NCBI GenBank assembly: GCA_020847175.1
Contig: JADLCM010000039.1
Location: 1 to 64,000, forward strand
Direction of reading: 5' to 3'
Length of the DNA stretch: 64,000 nucleotides
From: Phycisphaerales bacterium
GTDB lineage: Bacteria; Planctomycetota; Phycisphaerae; Phycisphaerales; UBA1924
Positions 47,601 to 54,186 of this stretch are shown here, in pieces. The translations under genes and the position numbers were made by a program. Position 1 is the first letter of the stretch. The number at the start of each line of letters is the position of its first letter. The notes beneath the pieces were generated by a model. It was not told where the DNA came from. It made no database searches and was given only the letters and a program-made list of their open reading frames with translations.

Positions 47601-49673
47601 CATCTGCTGTGCCGTGCTCACCGCCTCGGTGAAATAGCGCATCGCCACCGGCCTGGCCGTGATGAGCAGGCTGCCCGTCGCCGCGTCGGGGGTCACGTCG
47701 AGCGTGCCCAGTTCCGCCGGGTCCATGCCCGCGACCCGCGCGTCGTAGATGACCCGCGCCCGCTGGGCGATGTCCTCGGGCCGCCCCTGCCCCACGCGCA
47801 CCACCCGGAACTCGGTGTCCCCGGGCTTGGCGCGGTCCAGTTCCTTCACAAGTCCTTCGATCACGGCGAACTGGTCTTCCTGGGCGCGCACGACCAGCAG
47901 CTTGAGCTCGTCCAACCCTTCAAAGGTCGGCTGCGGCGCCTTGGACCCGTCCGCCCGCTCCAGCATCGGCCCAGCGAGGCGCGGCAGCACGCCCGCCAAC
48001 TCGCTCGGGCGCCTCACCTGCACGCCGATCGTCCGCGTCTGGATCTGCGCCGGGGTGATCGCCTGCACGCTCCGCAGCACCTGCTCGAACCGCGCGATCG
48101 CCGCCGCGCTGCCCACCAGCGTCAGCGTCCGGTCGGTCTCGCTGTAGGCCGCGCTCAGCTCCGGCTCCTGCTCGGGGCGGGTCTGCGTGAAGAGATCGCG
48201 GGCCCGGGCCACCGCCTCGCTCGCGCCCGGCTCTTCCATGCGCACCAGGCGCACCTGGCGCTCCACCTGCGGGGGCACATCGAGCCCCGTCACGAACCGC
48301 TCGAACTCGTCCACGTCCGCCGGCGGGCCGCTGACCACCAGTCCGCGCCCGTCGAGCGCCGCCGCGAACCGCAGCACCTGCACCTGGCGTGCCGTGAGCA
48401 GCCGCGACGCAAGCTGCTCAATGCTCCCCGGCGTCACGTGCTTGAGCCCGATTACCCGTCCCACGCGCTCGGGGCTGGGCTGGGCATCTTCCGGCCCCGC
48501 GCCCGGGTCAACCTCGCCGAGCAGCGCCGCGCCCTGGGCCAGCAGCCCGGTCGCGCCCACGATCGTCACCTTGCCCACGTCCGCCAGGGGCAGGATCGTC
48601 GGCTTCCGCTCGGGCGGCACCGCCCGGTACAGCCCCTCCAGGTGCGTCGCGGCCTCCGCCGCCGTGATCGAACGCAGCGCGAACGTCATCATCTGCTGCT
48701 CGCCCTGCCCGCTTTCGGGCACGTCCAGCAACTTGATGAGTTCCTCAACCACCTCGATGCGGGCGCGCGGGCCCACGACGATGACGCTGCGCGTCCGCGG
48801 GTCGGGCTGCATCTGCACCCCGCCCACGTCGATCTCTTCAACCACCCGCTGCGTGCCGTTGGAATCCAGGATGATCTGCTTCTGGCGGATGCCGATCAGC
48901 CCCTTGAGGGCCTCCACCACGGCCGCCGGGTCCGCGTGGCTCAGCTTGAAGAGCCGGAACTGCGAGTCCACCGCGCGCTCCGAGTCGATCACGCGCACCA
49001 GGTCGATGATGCGCCTCGCCTGCGCGGCGCTCTCCACGAGCACCAGCATGTTCTGCGCCTGCACCGGCGTGATTGACCCGTGCGGGCCGAGCAGCGGCGC
49101 CAGCTGCTGGGCAATCAGAGTCGCCGCCGCGTTGTTGAGCGGGATCGTCACCGTCACGATCCGGTCGGCGGTCATCTCCGGGGGCACCTGCCCCTCGGCC
49201 ACCGGCGTCGGCTTGCGGAAGGCCTCGTCCAAGCTGGAGAGGTACAGGTACTTCTCCTCGCGCCGGAGTTGCACGTTCAACGGCGCAAGGTTCAGGTTCA
49301 GCACCGAGAGCGCCTCGTCAAACGACATCTCGGCGCCGCTGATGAACGTCATCTGCCCGCCCGGCACCGGAACCTCCCGGATCACCGGCAGCCCGGTCTC
49401 CCGCGAGAAAAAGTCCAGCACCAGGTCGAAGGGTTGGTCCTTGAAGTTGAACCGGATGGGGCGCGGCGTCACGTCCGCCGGGGCCGCCGAAGGGGCCGCT
49501 GCCGGGTTGTCCGGGTTCGCCCCGGGCGCAGGAGCGCCGGCGGGGGCTTCCGGGGCCGTGATCGGGGCCGGCACCTCGGCGCCGCCCCCGGGCTGGAGGC
49601 TCCACGCAGGCGATGCAAGCCCCGCGGCCAGCACCAGCGACCAAGCCCCGTTCCGCGTGTTCTGCCGCTCCAT
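35664..49673 (-). CDS. gspD: Giant type II secretion secretin (GspD) with about 50 N-domain repeats
   Basis: The protein has 4669 residues, against about 650-750 for usual GspD. It has a signal peptide and an Ala/Pro stretch, then an N0 domain at about 71-148 (IRFNFKDQPFDLVLDFFSRE). Roughly fifty tandem secretin-N repeats of 70-110 residues cover about 170-4320. Each has a leading beta strand with an x-A-x-A pattern, then a D-x-R-T-N-S-L-I-V strand and a final helix ending in L-D. A single secretin pore domain lies at about 4321-4551 (VLSRPEVTVNNNEDAFIQVG, VTVKDGQTIVIGGLL, VPFFGDAPIIGPIFR, LVILTPRVIGG). A Pro/Gly-rich tail follows. GGAGA lies eight bases before ATG 49673. A perfect TTGACA sits about 105 bases upstream (49775-49780), without a clear -10. 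It is the outer-membrane channel of the T2SS encoded just upstream. Confidence 0.93.
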   Translation of the reverse strand: MERQNTRNGAWSLVLAAGLASPAWSLQPGGGAEVPAPITAPEAPAGAPAPGANPDNPAAAPSAAPADVTPRPIRFNFKDQPFDLVLDFFSRETGLPVIREVPVPGGQMTFISGAEMSFDEALSVLNLNLAPLNVQLRREEKYLYLSSLDEAFRKPTPVAEGQVPPEMTADRIVTVTIPLNNAAATLIAQQLAPLLGPHGSITPVQAQNMLVLVESAAQARRIIDLVRVIDSERAVDSQFRLFKLSHADPAAVVEALKGLIGIRQKQIILDSNGTQRVVEEIDVGGVQMQPDPRTRSVIVVGPRARIEVVEELIKLLDVPESGQGEQQMMTFALRSITAAEAATHLEGLYRAVPPERKPTILPLADVGKVTIVGATGLLAQGAALLGEVDPGAGPEDAQPSPERVGRVIGLKHVTPGSIEQLASRLLTARQVQVLRFAAALDGRGLVVSGPPADVDEFERFVTGLDVPPQVERQVRLVRMEEPGASEAVARARDLFTQTRPEQEPELSAAYSETDRTLTLVGSAAAIARFEQVLRSVQAITPAQIQTRTIGVQVRRPSELAGVLPRLAGPMLERADGSKAPQPTFEGLDELKLLVVRAQEDQFAVIEGLVKELDRAKPGDTEFRVVRVGQGRPEDIAQRARVIYDARVAGMDPAELGTLDVTPDAATGSLLITARPVAMRYFTEAVSTAQQMLPPARTTRFVEVRNARAADILKPLQELLSSAEPIDPTRAVPAPTIRVNERTNGLLVTAEDAQHALIQTFVTRLDQVEFTKLPPMRMLQLRTSDAEGVARMLQQRYDRRSQQDRAERPVEVQADPNTNTLIVSAHQDFYEDIRQLVETLNKELKEGPERTTVLFQLKVAKATDVAAAMDRLYPVPPMPRDRRNQPMPWLQKEKEVNVSADPSSNSLIIDAPTERIASLEELASRLDRVELPPAAELRTYRIEKADLNAVARTLTALSSQGNLSAPAQPGKQTVRVMIETEPMSQTLIVAGDSTTFERVEQVLQELAAVPVRRELRILPIANAEATDVRDRAMAIYQAQTAELPGSEPVDVTVNGDTNTLEVVGDAAGLERFTKIIEQLQRQAGPAREVRLVEIRFAQASTVVDFLRDLVKSSASFRAGSGAEPIFEPIEATNSVMIAAQPGQMPLIEQLVRNLDAQQSGERPPLRMLKLRSTDAGNLAQVLNDSYARRGAEERTKRPVDVQADPATNTLIISAHPEVLPEIEALVNELNQTQEYDSEEREIRIFPLQIARAEELAQTIDQMFPEPPVPIDPRTRQPRYDLRQPREVVVRADRGTNSLIVDAPAKRLVGFEQLVRSLDQHKLAADTELRTYRVERAELGAVLQTLRQLASSGALGNPGQQGVTIESEPVSRTIVVSGPEAIFAPVEKVLSELDAAPDRPLTSMRLYALQHARAERLQPLLQNLLVNRMMANEGASGARAAEIQSMLEVAADKASNTLIVSGPEEAQQVAEQLIKSLDVEAAEIGRTTIRVVPLTYADANQVSQTIIRAIPTMNLPSGGEVTVLSAGGANSLILAGAEADLAKVETLLGELDTRPVDENAAAAETFKLVNADAAQVAPIVERLLNDQMANDPRVIAATLRANRGQWPQRVGLRVEAEARTNALIVSAPKGTLDLARTIIERLDQPAEDPGRVVATFTPARGEARSLVEAVQRIADSTLPPARVKLQFVPEPRSGAVVVIGTTEQVAEGVRLLAEFDERTPSLPQVDLAVIPLRNASAGVVAGMVQGMLADRSRWPEELRRAERAGLPVAAPTVNADAAGNRLVVSAPSGLMPLARSLVTTLEEAGEGTTFDLQVFKLEKGEAASVAQALMISLRAGVKPGEREPVVTPEARSNSVLIAASPATLERAGQLIRSMDESVDAVRSGVRTVFLKHARAEALAPIVQELLSKGEQDPEWAWWSSSRRATTGDEAEVRVVAEPRLNAVIVSGSASVLDVAEDMISSLDAKGEGDLPRPLWVLPVQNADAAVLAQTATEMFSEGEGPAPFIRVDAGSNTLIVRATPEQLTQIEALVKRVDEATLAGAREMRLVPVDRSRADAQTMARTLKQLLERSGGVRVEIISAEELLNEPVTAPPPPPSPPPAGRPSSRVTDGEEGSPAGARFPGLSVPGTGAAAAVWASAPAQPGTADAAPAEGEADEPAITIAVDPRTNSLIVVGSTRAAEQVARLVDELQGQMPAEPSAVRIVALPEGTPADSIVQIVRETVRQVGQSTAENPGGFTGRVGVIAEPGGEGIIVWANDTDFEVVGKLVGTLARGVRETSLTVKVYRLENARAENAAASVRDLVSVSPQGRQAQRLRKLDLTLDGAPGARASVDPNLVSVTPDPSGTAIIVSAPEEAFGLIDAFVGVIDQSPVTERLAIRRYALSNARADDLSRTLGALFDAQRQGPGSEDLPRARFVADARTNAILVTASQTQHEEVKRLLNEADAELDRPDLLTQIFTLQQASPSTIERVIDEVIVGRDPGKRDLVQVSADDNSNVLVVKAPAEEMGQIIEIVAQVDVAEAAGLPVRTLHLERADASVVARTLGQFFQARGQANPSANRRGGARVAIAGDKRSGTLIVAAGDEDFKQVEAMVANFDRASSTQSFDIKVVPLKVARATDVQNTISDVVWNFQFGGNWNDGEDSGSGQVYTVAAEGSNSIVMMGSGEIMGVMERVIAAMDAKPSDEVKNVVRAVQAEHGDLNAIQRVIVQTMQSPGWRDWWGPDPNAVAVEIDRQRRVLLLVGPKAKVDDAEAYIRQLDASAQRQGQEIASITLRHAQANRAARSINQFFQDRARAEGRREDDVSVIGSDDGNVLIVSARPDDLAVVRTLVEQIDQPELGPDRDIKVYTLKNVEPREAAATIQAMFPLARAADRVIVTPQESTRSLIISMPGAVAAEMETLIAAVDRAPGVDDVAFLTVNLDKARAADVAASLRAALPGAIKVQITPVERSNSLLLTGSNDSIAMVVEQIKKLDTEPPRSLAVFKRVKINHAMADDVWLTVNQLMRSRRGGPNEPQASIDYSSADNTLSISATPDQLTQIEEMIRELDVPLATTRRTEFVKLQFASADPTAKALRVFYGRLATEAATPGARNTSIVADPSSNSLVISADEGEWEGIKALLARLDTAEYDTSRQLVVIPLAHADAESVARALNEGFGSALQRALQEQRARDEAERARGGQPNPNGRDTPRPVVPAALGGNDDTPSVSAEPLTNALIVFASRKDLERIESVVRQLDVPDILKLPDPRVIPLSRGRASTVAQALRETFAAREGRQGLRAVMIYGDDASNSVIVRAPEEQFTQILSLAQTLESRLEESVASPRVIRVRNMPAARLRDIVLNTFSPVARQQGETLTVEIERGGNALVVGASERVFEQVERLVRDLDGPDDSAPPEGDGPRAGPGQMVEFIDVHHNAPQAIIDLLTSLGVTRPSQGDRPGVVSEPVQLSVVPGRLAVAVVAGKADAQAIRRLIEAMDAEPLDAVQAAEVVFLKLADASATAQAVQRMLKTDATVGPEGGAGAALAEHIRRLNIASPDLDGGPLSIDVSRPVRLIPDPATNSLFIASTAENVRALKEVARLLDTVPSGEAVVVRIFPMKNASATRIKGVIDDLFRQGDNLRRLPGTTRQGMPSTTTGRALSGAIAVSVDERTNTLVIAGHEEGVALVEVILKDLDSSEVTNWVEPTIIPVKHADPVRLARTLREVLVTGLSGTPEATALQRQVGRLRMLLAGGDPSDPASRVQADLFAPMSGLVITPEESLGSLIVVGSTNNVRVIRELVSMLDVEAAGAGNEVRVYPLRFAAADRVARIAQEVFAQREQSGALRAEDRLVISTDTRTNALVVATSARSLQVLESLLASLDAERANLSVNVFVLPAPNADVRTLAPKIQRLMSERLAATRRAGVPESPSDAVSVEAEPATGSLIVAASEENFEIIRELVASLTAGAGGAGSAQRVEVIAVERGQAAELAQAIDQLYVQRETQNRGQGAVVVTANDRLNAIIVTGTDADIEAVRGLIEQLAVPVIQTEQQIRRIELKTANALEVVNLLEEVLAGRPLGGSRNSPAARQAVRIRFLRDTLADSLQDEKGGPVAEAEIDGAIRDLIRLTPDLRTNSVMISAPPQLMGLITEIINDLDTTTAGNREIAVFNLKNADAEAMAELLRDLFNLRQSGNDLVLLPTRPPEDEPGAPAGDTFGGTTVTPVPDQRQELSITVDPRTNSLLVSGTAEYLTLVRTVVEQLDQIEATERERVVYHLKNAKAKEVEETLQSYFRQEIERVRGTLRDDQLGSLTRQLEQEVTVVGDEKSNKLVISASPRYIEAVKTIVEELDSAPPQVVIQVLLAEVTLDSEDSWGMDVRVGPFGGDDYIVGSTPAGAAISAAIGLPQLSVSSGDFSVLMRSLQAKGRLEVLSRPEVTVNNNEDAFIQVGENIAILDGVTTFDTGRTQANVIREDVGILLEVTPSISADGFVRLEIRPQISAVTQRTTQVSEDFTAPIISRRQVDTTVTVKDGQTIVIGGLLQTSDESRTSKVPFFGDAPIIGPIFRTRESRTVKTELLVILTPRVIGGTKPQHVARQQRLTDERIHEMTGEDRIREMLRQATEGQRPLLPPRGREGAPGPEGDPSQPDVRIPPAPLPGGGTPPPGAGSPPAPGLPQADDPANGPGTSGEEPRRSSSWFGGGDGA
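45480..47822 (-). repeat. Two-copy five-domain super-repeat inside the giant secretin
   Basis: Residues of about 618-1010 and 1011-1398 correspond domain by domain across five consecutive N repeats. Matching pairs include MRMLQLRTSDAEGVARML with LRMLKLRSTDAGNLAQVL, and RPVEVQADPNTNTLIVSAH with RPVDVQADPATNTLIISAH. Others are SNSLIIDAPTERI with TNSLIVDAPAKRL, and ELRTYRIEKADLNAVARTL with ELRTYRVERAELGAVLQTL. This shows that a block of about 390 residues was duplicated as a unit. Boundaries are approximate, read by eye. Confidence 0.75.
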
Positions 49674-49928
49674 CAGCGATCTCCGATCTCACCGGCGCGG
49701 TCTCCGCCGCGGGTCATGGGAGTCTAACCCCTTTCGCCGCCTCGCATCGCCGGATCAAGTCCTCTTGTTGCGCGTGTCAACACTCGTCCGCATCACGTCA
49801 ACGTCTCATGCACATCCGCCGCACGTTCGCCCGATCTCTCCGTTCACGTTGCCTTCGCCTGCCCCGCGTCTCAGCTGACCCTCTGGTCCCCTGGCTCCTT
49901 GGCCTCTGTCCCTTTCCCTGCACCCTTC

Positions 49929-50915
49929 CTATGCCTGCACGGGCCGTCGCTGCGCCAGGTTTTCGCCCAGCCGCACTTCGCACGAGGCACCCTCCACCTC
50001 GAACACCGCGCGCTCGCCCGACGCTTCAACCAGGCGTGCGCCGAGCACCGTCCCGCCGGGCTGAAGCACCATGGCCGTGTGCGACGATGCGTTGTACAGG
50101 GTCACTTCCACGCGGGCCTCCGCGCCCGTGCCTGTCACCGCGATGCCCGTGATGCGCCAATCGTGATACGCCGGCGCCGGGGGAGGGGGCGGGTCTTGGC
50201 GCGCCACCACCGGCACCACGACCGGAGGAGGCGGCGCCGCCGGAGGCACATACCGAAAGACGTTCTTGCTCACGATTCCGGCCCATACCGGCGCGCTCTC
50301 ATCGTCCGTCGGCGCCAGGGCCCGCACCTCCGCCGACCCATACTCGGGGATGTACAGCACCTCAAACGCCACCCGCAGTTCCAGCAGCGTCCGGTCCTCG
50401 TTCCGGGGCCGGATCGAGAACCCCGTCACCCGCTGCACCCAGGGCTGCCCCTGCACGAGCGCGAGCGTCCGCATGGATTGTCCGAGGTCGCCGAGGCCCC
50501 TCAGTTCGCATCCCACGACACCGAAGTCGCGCTGGGCCCCCATCGGCTTCCGCAGAGAGGTCAACCCCACGCGCCGGGCCCGCGCGTAGGGATTGGCCGG
50601 GTACGTCACCCCGCCGCTCGACACGACCGGCTCCTGGAGGCCCGCCCGCGTGGCAATGCCGTGGATCATCCCGCGCAGCACGTGCTCGGCCTGGTCGGTC
50701 GGCCCGGCCAGCGCCTCCGCCGAACGTGCCCGCAGCTCTTTGCGCACCTGCGGTGCTTCCAGCAGGAGGCGCTCAAACTGCTCGTTGCGGCTCGCGTGGG
50801 CCGCGAGCTTGGACCGCAGCGCTCGGGCCGGGGAGGCATACATCGTCGAATACGCCAGCCACGCGATCACGCCCGCGCCCGCCGCCGCCCCCGCGATGAC
50901 CAGGGCTTTCTTCAT
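49929..50915 (-). CDS. T2SS inner-membrane protein, GspM/PilO-like with GspC/PilP-like C-terminus
   Basis: The protein has 328 residues. It has one N-terminal membrane helix (LVIAGAAAGAGVIAWLAY), a helical then ferredoxin-like region as in GspM/PilO, and a Pro-rich linker (PPAAPPPPVVV). The C-terminal domain is YHDWRITGIAVTGTGAEARV, then YNASSHTAMVLQPGGTVLGA, VVEASGERAVFEVEG-like and RLGENL. This end resembles the GspC homology region or PilP, the part that touches the first secretin domain. No separate gspC is present. It overlaps the GspL-like gene by four bases and is 255 bases upstream of gspD. Confidence 0.6.
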   Translation of the reverse strand: MKKALVIAGAAAGAGVIAWLAYSTMYASPARALRSKLAAHASRNEQFERLLLEAPQVRKELRARSAEALAGPTDQAEHVLRGMIHGIATRAGLQEPVVSSGGVTYPANPYARARRVGLTSLRKPMGAQRDFGVVGCELRGLGDLGQSMRTLALVQGQPWVQRVTGFSIRPRNEDRTLLELRVAFEVLYIPEYGSAEVRALAPTDDESAPVWAGIVSKNVFRYVPPAAPPPPVVVPVVARQDPPPPPAPAYHDWRITGIAVTGTGAEARVEVTLYNASSHTAMVLQPGGTVLGARLVEASGERAVFEVEGASCEVRLGENLAQRRPVQA

Positions 50916-52402
50916 GGCTTGGCCCCCTCGGGGCTCAGGCGCGCCGTGTCAAGGTCGATGCTGAACTGGCGTCCCGCGTCGGGCCCGTCGGCCCGCACCA
51001 CGTACCCGCCCGCCCGGATCAGCCGTTCACGCACCAGGTCCACCATCGCCGGGATGCCCCCCGCGCCGTCGATCGACAGCCGCAGGCGCGGCGGCTGGGC
51101 CCACGTGCCGGTCATCGCGTCACCCCCCTCGCCCGGGACGAACGCCAGCGTCTGGTCGAGCGACCCGCTCACGTTCGACAGCAGCGCCTCGGACGGATCG
51201 GGCAGGTGGGTGCTCAGCCATGCAAGGTGGCTCACCCAGTCAGGCTTGGCACTCTGCCAGGCCTTGAGATGCAACAACCGCCCCTTTTCGAGCAGGAACT
51301 TCACGTACTGCGCCGAGAGCTCCTTCTCGCGCTCTCCCGCCGCCGCCGCCTGCGTGCGGAGGTGCGAAAGCGCCTGCTGCGCCGCGAGCCATCCCGCGCC
51401 CCCCAGCACGATCAGCCCCAGCACGCCGAGCAGAGCGCCCTGGCGCGCCCGGGCGAAGCGGTCCGCCGGTTCGTGCGGGTGAGCAAAGTCGAGCATCTGC
51501 TCGCGCCCCAGCATCGCCAGTCCGGCCAGGCCCGCCAACTCCGAGGCACGCGTCCCGCCGGCGCCCCATTTCGCGATGCGGGCCGGGTCCAGCGCCTCGG
51601 TGGGCGTTTCCAGCGCCGCGGCGGTGCGCTCCGCCGCCTTGACGCACACCTCGTCATTGCCCAGCACCACCACGCGGGCCAGGCGCGCGCCTTCAAGGCT
51701 CAACCTGTGGCTCATCCACGTGCGCTTGGCCTCGACGCCAACCTTCTGCGCGAACCCCTCGATGTCGCCCCCTTCCTCGGGCCGAGGAAGTTCGGCAGTG
51801 CGTGAGAACGACACGCTTCCTTCTTCGACCAGTGTGAACTCCACCGAGCCAGGCCCCAGCCCCATCACGAGCGTCGAGCCCTCTTCACGAGGCACCAGGG
51901 GCCCCGCCCCGAAACTCCGCAGCGTGATGGCGCGGAGCCCGATCCCGCCGCGCTCCGCCGCCAGTTTCAGGAGTTCAACCCGCGCGCCCCCCATCACGCC
52001 CGCCATGACCGCGGGGGGCCCGCCCGCCGAGCCCTCGAAGAACACGTAGTCCACCACGGGGTTTTCCCCCGCGACCGAGCTCTGCCGCAGGGCCTGCAAC
52101 CGCACCATGCCGGGCAGGTCCGGATCATCGCGCGTCATCGTCGCGGGCAGCGGCATCCGCTTCAGCACGGCGTCGCGCCGGGGCAGGGCGATCACCACGC
52201 CCTTGACCGGAATCCGCCCTTCCTCCAGCGCTTGGCGCATCCATCGCCCCAGCGCCTCGGCATCCGCCCCGTCCACGCCCGCGGGGCGCTTGCGCACGGT
52301 CGCACGCGGCACACGCCACCCGGCGCGCCGGGGCGTCACCTCAATCGCGGACAAGAAGTCCCCGTCGAGCTCCAGGATCGCGCGTGTCCGTCCGCCGCTC
52401 AT
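50912..52402 (-). CDS. T2SS GspL / PilM-PilN-like protein
   Basis: The protein has 496 residues. The N-terminal 300 residues follow an actin-like PilM/GspL pattern: AILELDGDFLSAIEV, GVVIALPRRDAVLKRMPLPA, STLVMGLGPGSVEFTLVEEG and VVVLGNDEVC. One membrane helix (GVLGLIVLGGAGWLAAQQAL), a coiled stretch and a ferredoxin-like PilN/GspL periplasmic domain follow. In a T2SS, GspL links the cytoplasmic ATPase to the inner-membrane platform. ATGA overlaps join it to gspK upstream and to the GspM-like gene downstream. Confidence 0.75.
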   Translation of the reverse strand: MSGGRTRAILELDGDFLSAIEVTPRRAGWRVPRATVRKRPAGVDGADAEALGRWMRQALEEGRIPVKGVVIALPRRDAVLKRMPLPATMTRDDPDLPGMVRLQALRQSSVAGENPVVDYVFFEGSAGGPPAVMAGVMGGARVELLKLAAERGGIGLRAITLRSFGAGPLVPREEGSTLVMGLGPGSVEFTLVEEGSVSFSRTAELPRPEEGGDIEGFAQKVGVEAKRTWMSHRLSLEGARLARVVVLGNDEVCVKAAERTAAALETPTEALDPARIAKWGAGGTRASELAGLAGLAMLGREQMLDFAHPHEPADRFARARQGALLGVLGLIVLGGAGWLAAQQALSHLRTQAAAAGEREKELSAQYVKFLLEKGRLLHLKAWQSAKPDWVSHLAWLSTHLPDPSEALLSNVSGSLDQTLAFVPGEGGDAMTGTWAQPPRLRLSIDGAGGIPAMVDLVRERLIRAGGYVVRADGPDAGRQFSIDLDTARLSPEGAKP

Positions 52403-54186
52403 GGCGTCCTCCCCTTGGCCGTCCAGCGCCCGATGCGTCGATCCACCGCCTCCGGCGTCTCCCCCCTCGCTGATTCGCCCGATTCGGGGGCCGCGTCGTC
52501 AACCTCGCCCCCGTCAGGCGCTTCGTCTCCGGCGGTTCGATCCGGGCCGCGCCCGGGCGGGGGTCGATCGAGTCTCGAAGGCTCTTCAAAGCCTCGTCCG
52601 CCTCGGCGCGACCCGCGCAGGCCCTCGCGGTCAATCTCAGAGTCACCTTCCTCGCCTTCGTCCCCAGCGCCGGCCTCGGGAAAGTCGCCGCTCGCGCCGG
52701 CATCCCCGCGATCCGGGGGCGTCGGCGTATCGGCGGGTTCAGCCTCGTCCCTCTCGACGGGCGGCGTCACGCCCAGGCGCGCATCCAGGGCCGCGCGCGT
52801 GCGCCCGATCGTCCGCGCCGCCTCGAGCATTGACACATCGCGCAGATAAGCGAGCCGCGGCCGTTCCGCCGACGCATCGATCACGGCCTCCCAGATGGCG
52901 CGGTCGATCAGTTCGGCCTCCCCCGCCGCGCCGGCCTCACCCTCCGCGTCCAGGGCGGGATCCGCCAGCGTGAAGCCGACCTCGATCCGCACCCGCCACT
53001 GGAGGCTCCGCACGCTCACCCAGTCCGCCGCCTGTTCATACTGCTCCTGCGTCACCGCGCCCTCGGAACCCGGGGGCGCATCGACGATCCAGGTCGGAGT
53101 CAGCGCCTGCTCGCGGGTGATCTGCTCGCGCCGTTCGACGATGCGCCGGGCGGCGTCCATGTCGAGGCCGGGCAGGCAGGCGAGCACCTCGGGCCGGGCG
53201 TTCATCACATCCACGCGCCCTACCCGGTACTGGTCGTCGCTGGTGCAGAACGCATCCAGCACCATGCCCCAGAAGTCCGTCGTCACGCCGAACTTGCGCA
53301 TCTCTTTCACGATGTCGCTGTCCGCCTTGAACGTCACCCCTGAGTTCATCACCCGCTGCACGCCCTGCGCCACGTCGTCGTTCCAGATTCGCGCGATCAC
53401 CCGCCCGAGGTCTTCAGACCACGGCTGGTTCAGGTTCACCCTCAGTTCTCCCCGGTGCTCCTCCAGTTCTCCGAGCCCCGCGATGACGTTCGGATCGAAC
53501 GAGTACACCGTGACCAGGTCGATCAGGGCCGCCGGGGCCAGGTCGAGGGGGGACGTCAACTCGCGCGCCGCGCCGCGCGCGTCGCTCCTCCGAGCGCGCG
53601 ACAGGCCCAGCCCCCGGCTTTCCGCCTCCGGGGCCGCGGGTTCGACGAGCGCGGCCTCGGGCAACTCCTCCGCGGGCCCCGCCGCCCGCGCAGCGCCATA
53701 AAGCAGTTCCGGCGTGACGCCCGGCACCCGCAGCAACTCCTCCGCGCTGGAAAAGGCCCCTCGGGCGCGCTCCTCCACGATCCGCTTCGCCAGCGATTCG
53801 CCCACTCCCGGCAGGCGCGCCAGCATCTCCTCCGTCGCGCGGTTCACGTCGAGCTTGGCGCTCTCCGCGGCGGCAATGCCTTCGTCCTCGTCGTCCAGAT
53901 CAATCAGCCGCACCACGCCCTGCCGCCCCAGGTCATCCTCGAAGAGCGTCCACGACCCGGTGAGGTCAGGTCGCCCTCCCGCGAGAAGCGCATCGCGCTG
54001 GGCCGCGACTTCGCGCATCGCCGCCTGCACCCCGCTCCATGCGAGGGCTCTCGACTGGGCGCGGCGCACTTCGGCGTTGGTCCCGGCACGGTGAGACTGC
54101 ACGCTCAGCAGCGCGCTCGTGCCCAGGGCCGCTCCCATTGCGACCACCACCAGCACCGCCATCAGCACCGAGCCGCGCCGGGTCAC
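52399..54186 (-). CDS. gspK: T2SS minor pseudopilin GspK
   Basis: The protein has 595 residues, longer than the usual 300-350. It begins MTRRGSVLMAVLVVVAMGAA, a prepilin-like leader lacking Glu at +5, as is typical of GspK. A helix-hairpin-helix-like element (LDVNRATEEMLARLPGVGES, AKRIVEERARG) and a second one (VLACLPGLDMDAARRIVERR) match the GspK insertion domains. GspK caps the pseudopilus tip with GspI and GspJ. An acidic Pro/Gly-rich tail of about 130 residues is unusual. It starts with GTG overlapping the gspJ stop. Confidence 0.88.
   Translation of the reverse strand: MTRRGSVLMAVLVVVAMGAALGTSALLSVQSHRAGTNAEVRRAQSRALAWSGVQAAMREVAAQRDALLAGGRPDLTGSWTLFEDDLGRQGVVRLIDLDDEDEGIAAAESAKLDVNRATEEMLARLPGVGESLAKRIVEERARGAFSSAEELLRVPGVTPELLYGAARAAGPAEELPEAALVEPAAPEAESRGLGLSRARRSDARGAARELTSPLDLAPAALIDLVTVYSFDPNVIAGLGELEEHRGELRVNLNQPWSEDLGRVIARIWNDDVAQGVQRVMNSGVTFKADSDIVKEMRKFGVTTDFWGMVLDAFCTSDDQYRVGRVDVMNARPEVLACLPGLDMDAARRIVERREQITREQALTPTWIVDAPPGSEGAVTQEQYEQAADWVSVRSLQWRVRIEVGFTLADPALDAEGEAGAAGEAELIDRAIWEAVIDASAERPRLAYLRDVSMLEAARTIGRTRAALDARLGVTPPVERDEAEPADTPTPPDRGDAGASGDFPEAGAGDEGEEGDSEIDREGLRGSRRGGRGFEEPSRLDRPPPGRGPDRTAGDEAPDGGEVDDAAPESGESARGETPEAVDRRIGRWTAKGRTP

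Noticed and set aside
45447..49076. A 1209-codon open frame on the plus strand
   Set aside because: This is the same situation: it mirrors the periodic secretin repeats. Its repeated motifs are the reverse complement of the N-domain motifs.
35664..49673. The giant gene as an assembly artefact of collapsed or expanded repeats
   Set aside because: The repeats are strongly diverged at base level apart from the five-domain block, and the frame is intact over 14 kb, so artefact is unlikely, although long reads would settle it.
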